Origin: Ostreococcus mediterraneus
Lineage: Eukaryota > Chlorophyta > Mamiellophyceae > Mamiellales > Bathycoccaceae
Length of the DNA stretch: 64,000 bases
Assembly (NCBI GenBank): GCA_012295225.1
Contig: WMKK01000004.1
Location: 729,502 to 793,501 of the forward strand
Direction of reading: 5' to 3'
The notes below the pieces were generated by a model that worked only from the letters and a program-made list of their open reading frames with translations, was not told the DNA's origin and searched no databases. Below are positions 58,406 through 64,000 of this stretch, one piece after another. The first letter of the stretch is position 1; the number at the start of each line of letters is the position of its first letter. The translations under genes and the position numbers were made by a program.

Positions 58406-58832
58406 GGTTGATGATCGCGTGCGCGCGACGCGGTGTGCTCACGGAGCAAAGTGAATGTGTGTCCCAGTCCGAACGCCCGTTCCCCTCGATGCGTTCGCGC
58501 GTATTCACCGTCGACGATGCGCGCTTAGATGATGCGCGCGAGATGGAATCGATCGACGTTTTCTTCGCGCGCGTGGTTATCCCGGGCGCGCGGCGATTGT
58601 CGCGCGGGTGCGGCGCTGAGTGCGGTAGAAAGCCCCGCGGTCCATCGTTCTGTGGGTGTTGAGTTGTCTTGGCTAGGCGAGGCGCGCGACGTCCAATTTG
58701 AGCACAGAGCGCGCGTACGACGAGGGTGGCGCGCGCGCGGGAGGGATGAAATGCGCGATTGTATTCTTGTGCAATGTTTGCGGTGGGCGTGAGCGTTAAA
58801 ATTCAATGCGTCGACGGTACAGTACAGATGAT
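58406..58832. other. Intergenic region between the flavodiiron and P2X-like genes
   Basis: About 430 bases between two minus-strand genes. It must hold the promoter of the P2X-like gene. Plus-strand frames here have Arg/Cys-rich composition and no recognisable domain. I see no RNA gene. Confidence 0.4.
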
Positions 58833-60971
58833 TTAATACGACGCGCCCGACTTGCGATGGTGGATGGACGTGACGCCGACGTCGTCCAGCAATGAGCCGG
58901 ATTCGACCTCTGCGAGAACGATCCAGTGATCACCAGCCTCCATGCGCTGCGTGACCGAACACTCAATACATGCTAAGGATTGGTTGACGATGGCGCAGCC
59001 GTTGTTTTCGGAAATGGAGACGTCCAAGTCACCGAAACGATTCTCGCCAGGCTTGAATGGTTTCAGTAAAGCCTTCATGACGTCTTTTTCGCCACCTTCT
59101 TTCAATACGTTCAAGTTAAATTTGCCACCCTTCATCAAAAAACTCTCGACTGCGCGCTCTTTGGCGACGGCCACGGTCAACGCAGGCGGGTTGAATGACG
59201 CTTGGGATACCCAGGACGCCAACATGGCGCTTTGGGTGTCTTCGCTCTTCGTCGTCACTGCGCATAATGAGCCGACGATTCGACCAACGGCTGCGGCAGT
59301 GTCGCTTACAGCGCTATCCGCTTTACCCACGCTCTTGCGTTCGAGCACTTGTCTTCTACGCTCGAGCTTGCGCACGGCTTGGGCTAAATCTGTGCCACTT
59401 TCTTCACACAACTGCAATGTCTCCGCAGTGGGCTTGAACTTGCATCGCAAAGGATCGAACGCAAACTTGAACCCGCCATCTTTCAAGCGCTTTTCCATCA
59501 TATCTACCGCCTCTCCAGACCATCCGAAGGAGCCAAACACGCCGCACGGCTTGTCGAGGTCGCCATCCTTTATAATGGCACCCAACGCAGTTTGCACCGG
59601 AGTCGGGAGCGTACCGCCGAGCGTGGGCGCACCGAGACAAAACCCTGAGCAACGTTTGAGAAGCTGCGAAATTTCATCAGGTGTGGCCAATTCGCAGTTG
59701 AACATTTCTGCAGCGATTCCAGTCTTGGAGATACCACGCGCGATTGCTTGCGCCATGGCGCCTGTATTTCCGTACGCGCTCGCATATATAACCGCAATCT
59801 CAAGATTAGACGCCGAAGCAATTTGCTTCTCCGTCCACATAGTGTACTCGCGAAAGACTTCTGTCACGGAACTTTGAATGATGGGGCCGTGCGCGGGGCA
59901 AATGGCTGCCGCGACGCCGTCGTACGTTGCCGGGACGATGCGCTCCTCCGCCTTGCCGCCGCCAGAAAACAGTCGCCCTATCGCACCCAAGACGCCAACT
60001 TTTTTCTGTGCCACCGGCGATTGCGCGCCATTTTCACTCGCTGGAGCGTCACCATCACCATCGGCACCCGTCTCCGAAGAGGAGTTCATGCGCGAGAGCA
60101 CCGGCGCAACTTGTTTTGCCATCGGCGCCAACAAACAGTCATAAAAGTATCGCCAATCCTCGCCGAAAGCTTCCCATCCCCCGACATCACTGACATCATC
60201 GCCTTCACTTGCCACGTGAGCGCTGAAAAACTTGGACGTAAACAACATCCCTGACGCATCATCCCTGGCGAAGATTAAATCCGGCCACCGCGGCGTCGGC
60301 GCCGTCGTAAACGTCAGCGTTCGGTCTCCCAAATCAATCTTTTCATTGTTCTTCACCACCCGCAATCGCGCTCTTAATTTTCCATCAGCACCCTTCCATG
60401 CGGCGATCAAATTCTCATTCGTGAGCGGGTTATTCGCCTTGAGCGCCTGTTGTATGACTTGCGCGCCCGGGTTTGAGCACAGCACCTCCACGCACTCCGC
60501 GCCCGCGGGCCTCGCCGCGATCGCCGCCGCCAACGCATCCATGCGTCGCGGCGCCGCGTGCAAGCACGCGATAAAATCCACGTCCCCGATCCCAGCGATC
60601 GCGCCGTACGCGTCGGCGTGGCGTGAATCCACGCAGTCCAACGCGCACGACTTGCTCGCGCCCCGCGCCACGTACGCGTTCTCGCTGCTCCCGCGCTTCG
60701 CCCCGTACTCCACCTCGAACGTTCGTCGCGTGCGCGTTTTGAACACATACGCCGTGATCACTGGTGACAGCGCGCACGCGATCGGAGGCGCGGCGTCGAC
60801 GTCGGCGGGCGTGAGCTGCATCGCATCTCGCGCGCGCTTCGAGTCGCTCGCGGCGCTCGATTCGCGACCAGTCTTCAGCGCCGCCGTCGTCGCGCGACGG
60901 CGGATGCGCGTGCGATCGATGCGCGCGCAGTGCGCGCGCGGTGCGGTGGCGCGCGCGTCGCGGGCGTGCAT
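58833..60971 (-). CDS. Plastid flavodiiron protein (FLV type) with degenerate diiron site
   Basis: A 712-residue protein with the three-part layout of oxygenic phototroph FLVs: a metallo-beta-lactamase-like domain (about 60-270), a flavodoxin domain with IAVIYASAYGNTGAMAQAIA (FMN phosphate loop, about 385-530) and a C-terminal flavin reductase domain (MLASWVSQASFNPPALTVAV, then AKERAVESFLMKGGKFNLNV). FLVs pass electrons from photosystem I to oxygen without making peroxide and protect it in fluctuating light. In the first domain I do not see the usual iron-ligand run H-x-E-x-D-H. The corresponding stretches read FIACLHAAPRRMDAL and VEVLCSNPGA. FLVA/Flv1-type partners are known to lack canonical ligands, so this is probably the FLVA-like half of a heteromer. 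The Arg/Ala-rich start is a transit peptide; an ATG at 60971 is used. Confidence 0.88.
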   Translation of the reverse strand: MHARDARATAPRAHCARIDRTRIRRRATTAALKTGRESSAASDSKRARDAMQLTPADVDAAPPIACALSPVITAYVFKTRTRRTFEVEYGAKRGSSENAYVARGASKSCALDCVDSRHADAYGAIAGIGDVDFIACLHAAPRRMDALAAAIAARPAGAECVEVLCSNPGAQVIQQALKANNPLTNENLIAAWKGADGKLRARLRVVKNNEKIDLGDRTLTFTTAPTPRWPDLIFARDDASGMLFTSKFFSAHVASEGDDVSDVGGWEAFGEDWRYFYDCLLAPMAKQVAPVLSRMNSSSETGADGDGDAPASENGAQSPVAQKKVGVLGAIGRLFSGGGKAEERIVPATYDGVAAAICPAHGPIIQSSVTEVFREYTMWTEKQIASASNLEIAVIYASAYGNTGAMAQAIARGISKTGIAAEMFNCELATPDEISQLLKRCSGFCLGAPTLGGTLPTPVQTALGAIIKDGDLDKPCGVFGSFGWSGEAVDMMEKRLKDGGFKFAFDPLRCKFKPTAETLQLCEESGTDLAQAVRKLERRRQVLERKSVGKADSAVSDTAAAVGRIVGSLCAVTTKSEDTQSAMLASWVSQASFNPPALTVAVAKERAVESFLMKGGKFNLNVLKEGGEKDVMKALLKPFKPGENRFGDLDVSISENNGCAIVNQSLACIECSVTQRMEAGDHWIVLAEVESGSLLDDVGVTSIHHRKSGASY

Positions 60972-61131
60972 GGCGCACGTCGTGTTTTGACGACCGACGC
61001 CTGTGGTGCTGACGCGGCAGTGTGTGGAGCGTTTCGCCGCGAAACTTTCGCGAGCCTCGCGCGTCGCCACGGCGCTGGGAAGAATGAGATATCAATACAC
61101 GCGTGCTATGTACATATGTGTACGCTAGGAG

Positions 61132-62376
61132 CTAGGGCACGCCGACGCGTTCGTCGACGGCGTCGTCGCGGGCGAGAAGGATTACGTTTTCTGGAGACGT
61201 CGTTCGCGGGACAAACGCTTCGAGTTTCGCCGACAATCCTTGACTTTGGCACCATCGCGCGCGGCCTTCGTCGAGAATTCGCTTGGCGAGACGGCCAAGT
61301 TTGAGCTTTTCTTCATCCGTGACGTCGTCAAAGGCATGAGAAGCGTCGAAGTGAACCGCACCGCTCGCGTGTTCTCCCGCGGTTTCGGCGTCGGCGTTCG
61401 TTGCGAGCGTGGCCCAACTACTGATTTTAGTCAGGTACTCGAACTCATCGCGGCCGATACCGAGGGATATGACGTATTCGCGATTAACGTACGTGTTCCA
61501 CGCGCATCTGTGGTGGCAGCATGTCGCGAACGCGACGCCGCGCACGCGGAAATTCGTCCTCGCTCTGGGACCGCGGCCAAAGCACGCGCGCAACGCCAAA
61601 TCCGTCGCTTCACCGCATAAATGTTTCGCCATGGCCACTACGTCGCGCGATGCCACCGCGTCGACGGCGTTTAAATTCAAATCTTTGATGTCAATTGTCA
61701 GCCGCTCGATGAATCCGGTGCGTCTGCGTAAAGAACGCTCGGCTTTGTGTCGATAGGCTCGTCGCTCGACGAGCGCCAAATCTACATCCCCGTATGCATC
61801 CGATAAGAAATGCGACAAGTACCCGCGCCCAGCGCCAAACTCAACGTACAGTGGTTTATCGCTTGCCCGAACGTCGGCACCAGAGCGCACTAGACCGTAC
61901 AATCGCATCGCCGAGACGATGCCGGCGAACTGTGCGTCGTGTCGACTCTGCGTCGGCGCCGACAACTCCTCCTCCCGCGCGCGCCTCTCCGCCGCATTCT
62001 GCGCGCACTCTCGCGCGACAACACCCAATGATTCGTTCGCCGGCACATCGACGAGTAAATCACCTCCGTGCGAGTCTCTCGAACGCGAGGCGGCGGTCAG
62101 CGCAGCAGCCGCCGCGCGCGCCTTCGCCTCGCGAACGCCTTCGTCCCTCGCCCCGTCGTCCCTCGCGCCTTCGCCGCCGGCACCAGCGACGACGTCGACG
62201 TCAACGTTAATATCTTTCGAGTAATACGCGCGCGCACGAGCCTGCGCCGCGCGCACGAGCACGGGACATTTCATTTCATGCGCGCGCAGCGGTGCGCGCA
62301 CCATCGTCTTACACGCCGTGCACCACGCGCGCGTCGCGCCGCCGTCGCCCCCGTCGCCGCGCGAAGCGCCCGACAT
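61132..62376 (-). CDS. tRNA 2'-O-methyltransferase TRM13 homologue
   Basis: A 414-residue enzyme that methylates ribose at position 4 of some tRNAs in yeast. The methyltransferase domain (about 165-405) has LYVEFGAGRGYLSHFL as SAM motif I, DVVAMAKHLCGEATDLALRA and GVAFATCCHHRCAWNTYVN, the three hallmarks of TRM13/CCDC76. The N-terminus carries C-x2-C-x9-H-x4-C (CTACKTMVRAPLRAHEMKC), a CHHC-type zinc motif similar to the U11-48K class seen in TRM13 proteins. It is followed by an Ala/Asp-rich linker. The short CCCH motif of other TRM13 proteins is not evident. The start at 62376 lies 105 bases from the divergent two-exon gene at 62482. Confidence 0.9.
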   Translation of the reverse strand: MSGASRGDGGDGGATRAWCTACKTMVRAPLRAHEMKCPVLVRAAQARARAYYSKDINVDVDVVAGAGGEGARDDGARDEGVREAKARAAAAALTAASRSRDSHGGDLLVDVPANESLGVVARECAQNAAERRAREEELSAPTQSRHDAQFAGIVSAMRLYGLVRSGADVRASDKPLYVEFGAGRGYLSHFLSDAYGDVDLALVERRAYRHKAERSLRRRTGFIERLTIDIKDLNLNAVDAVASRDVVAMAKHLCGEATDLALRACFGRGPRARTNFRVRGVAFATCCHHRCAWNTYVNREYVISLGIGRDEFEYLTKISSWATLATNADAETAGEHASGAVHFDASHAFDDVTDEEKLKLGRLAKRILDEGRARWCQSQGLSAKLEAFVPRTTSPENVILLARDDAVDERVGVP

Positions 62377-62481
62377 CGCGTGCGGTTCGCACCGCGCGCG
62401 TGCGGGCGACGACGCCGATGGCGGTGCGACGAGGAGGACGACGAACGACGCCGCACGCCTCAGAGTGAGGCGCGCCTCCGC

Positions 62482-63247
62482 ATGCTCGAGGCGACGCTGG
62501 ACGCCATCGCGCGCGCCTACGGCGGGCGCGATCGCGCGTGGGCGCTCAGCGCGTTACTTCGCGCGTCTGGATTCGAGAGGTGCGCGCAATGCGCGTGTCT
62601 GCGACGGCGTGAGCGGCGACGACGTGTGGTATCGGATGCGATGTGGTGCATTCGTCGCGAACGATTGTCTCTCGCATAGCGCATAGACTGACCTCGCGCT
62701 CGCGGCGTTCGCGCGCAGTGATGGGAACGGACGGATGACGGTCATGCCTCGCGAGTTTGGCGGCGTGCGGCGCGATGACGGCGCGGTCGCGGTCGCGGTC
62801 GCGGACGCGGACGTGGATGTCGTGGACTTGGCGACGTCTCCGCTCGTAGAACCGAACGGCGCCGACGGGCGCGGCGCTGGCGATGACGACGCATCGGGAT
62901 CAGAATCGGACATTCCACCGCTGCGTGAACGCTTGGGTTTGGTTGGCGCTGGGACGTCACCCGCGCCGCGAGCGAATGAGCCAGCGAAGGCGTCGTCGTC
63001 CCGTCGGTGGACGGAGGACGAGCGCGAAGACGCGCTGACGTCGTGGATCATCGCCAACGAGGACGTCTACGAGCGCGTGCTGCTGATGGAATCTATCGAC
63101 GTCGACGACGCCCTGGTGCGGGCGCGTGAGAGCGGGATTCGGTGCAGTCGAGCGGATTTCGTGGCGTATTTGGAAGCCGAAGGCGTGTGTTTTTCGCAAA
63201 CGAAAAAGCGCGCGCGTCGCGCGGCAAACGCGCGAGAGGCGCGATAG
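62482..63247 (+). CDS. Unrecognised 208-residue protein, two exons
   Basis: Exon 1 is 62482-62579 and exon 2 is 62719-63247, with a 139-base GT-AG intron (TTCGAGAG|GTGCGCG ... GCGCGCAG|TGATGG). The split codon gives Ser and the junction reads SALLRASGFE-S-DGNGRMTVMP. Joined, the N-terminal 45 residues form one helical segment (MLEATLDAIARAYGGRDRAW) that the intron cuts. A disordered acidic middle with DDDASGSESDIPPLRERLGL follows. The C-terminal helical domain (RRWTEDEREDALTSWIIANE, then DVYERVLLMESIDVDDALVR, then CSRADFVAYLEAEGVCF) ends in a basic KKRARRAANAR tail. I do not recognise the family. The WTEDERE start recalls SANT/Myb helices but lacks the aromatic spacing. Probably nuclear. Single-frame reading would give only 170 residues. 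Confidence 0.55.
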
Positions 63248-63396
63248 ACCACATAGAGTGCTCGCTGTGTAGGCGAGTGTACGCGCCATCCGCGCGATGG
63301 CGCTTTAGATAGCGTAGATAGCATACGGTAAAGTATCGGTAGTCAATGTTGTAACGAGCGGCTTTTTCGCGACGCGAGCTCCACAGTCCACCACGC

Positions 63397-64000
63397 ATGT
63401 CACGCCTCGCCACGGCGCCGACGCGCGCGCGGATAATGTCGGTGAACACGGCACGTCGCGCCACTGCGTCGGTGGCGTCGGTGTCGGGCGCACCGTCGAC
63501 GGCGAATACTTCGAAGACGACGGCGCTGCACGTGCGCACGCCTCTGGTAAAGTCCAACGCGCTCTCCATCATTAACGGCCGCGACGTGTACTTGAAACTC
63601 GAGAACACGCAGCCGAGTGGATCGTTTAAGCTGCGTGGAATCGGTCGCGCGTGTGCGCTCGCGGTTGAGCGCGACGGGGCGAGTATTCTCGTGAGCTCGA
63701 GCGGTGGCAACGCTGGTTTAGCGACGGCGTACTCGGGACAACGTCTCGGCGTGGACGTCGTAGTATACGTTCCGGAAACTACACCAGAGCGCGTGAGAAG
63801 ATTATTAGCGTCTTATGGCGCAGAGGTGGTGGTGTCGGGGAGTCAGTGGAGCGAGGCGAACGCGGCGGCTATGGAACGAGCGGCGACGACGGGCGGCGCG
63901 TTAATACATCCATTCGAAGGCGAAGATACATGGGACGGACACTCAAGCATGATTGATGAAATCGCGGAAGATTTATCGAGCATGGGTGAAGGCGCACCGG
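63397..64000 (+). CDS. Serine/threonine dehydratase (L-serine dehydratase-like), 5' part only
   Basis: The first 201 codons are visible and the frame leaves the window. After about 45 Ala/Ser/Thr/Arg-rich residues, possibly a targeting peptide, come LHVRTPLVKSNALS, YLKLENTQPSGSFKLRGIGR with the PLP lysine (SGSFK), SSSGGNAGLATAYSGQRLGV as the phosphate-binding asparagine loop, and YVPETTPERVRRLLASYGAE. IHPFEGEDTWDGHSSMIDEI corresponds to the PPFDDPLIWEGHAS segment of animal L-serine dehydratase (SDS), so that group is closer than threonine deaminase IlvA. The reaction is PLP-dependent deamination of serine (or threonine) to pyruvate (or 2-oxobutanoate). The glycine-rich SVGGGG part must lie beyond 64000. 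Confidence 0.88.
   Translation, partial: MSRLATAPTRARIMSVNTARRATASVASVSGAPSTANTSKTTALHVRTPLVKSNALSIINGRDVYLKLENTQPSGSFKLRGIGRACALAVERDGASILVSSSGGNAGLATAYSGQRLGVDVVVYVPETTPERVRRLLASYGAEVVVSGSQWSEANAAAMERAATTGGALIHPFEGEDTWDGHSSMIDEIAEDLSSMGEGAP

Noticed and set aside
1-64000. tRNA, rRNA, CRISPR array, bacterial operon or viral element
   Set aside because: No B-box with matching acceptor stem, no rRNA-like tract, no spaced direct repeats of CRISPR type, and no reverse transcriptase, integrase, transposase or capsid gene was recognised by eye. A covariance-model search would be decisive for RNAs.

Overview
This window looks like nuclear chromosomal DNA from a picoplanktonic prasinophyte green alga, most likely Ostreococcus or a close Mamiellophyceae relative. 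The sequence is GC-rich. Genes are packed with gaps of tens to a few hundred bases and stand singly on both strands. Most are intronless, and the introns I can define sit near the 5' end. The content is eukaryotic (exportin-1, condensin, APC4, NAF1, crooked-neck) and photosynthetic (a flavodiiron protein, chorismate synthase with a transit peptide, a Tat-like lumen signal). The genus is an inference; nothing here fixes the species.

Layout. 1-1.05 kb: gap edge, short tandem repeats and a GC-rich stretch. 1.05-12 kb: GATA factor, CAF-1 p60-like WD40 protein, a cysteine-synthase/CBS-like plus PLP-decarboxylase fusion (candidate taurine enzyme), Clf1/crooked-neck and a membrane acyltransferase. 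12-24 kb: APC4, tRNA 2-selenouridine synthase, exportin-1 (two exons), NAF1, a possible proteasome-assembly chaperone and an unrecognised Cys-rich protein followed by a duplicated 67-bp repeat. 24-33 kb: TPR plus ATP-grasp/TTL-like protein, PDCD5 (two exons), NAD kinase, a dicarboxylate carrier, farnesyltransferase beta and a START-like membrane protein. 33-38.3 kb: the irregular part of the window. It holds an N gap of 635 positions, a 62-bp tandem repeat, a large surface-type protein with eight CY..RY repeats and PAN-like domains, and a lysine-rich gene between two related hairpins whose 3' end is duplicated at the other side of the gap. 38.4-50 kb: condensin subunit 1 (two exons), type II NADH dehydrogenase, NOP9, chorismate synthase and a lumen-targeted beta-helix protein. 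50-64 kb: ICMT, CSB/ERCC6, a plastid FHA-like protein, a two-exon coiled-coil protein, a P2X-like channel with an FHA domain, a flavodiiron protein, TRM13, a two-exon unknown and the 5' part of a serine/threonine dehydratase.

Functional links: farnesyltransferase beta and ICMT are the first and last steps of CaaX prenyl processing. Clf1, NAF1, NOP9, SelU and TRM13 serve RNA maturation. Condensin, CAF-1, APC4 and CSB serve chromosome handling. No rRNA, tRNA, CRISPR array, bacterial operon or viral element was recognised. The most notable candidates are the decarboxylase fusion, the P2X-FHA protein, the hairpin-bounded duplicated unit and the Cys-rich duplicated protein.
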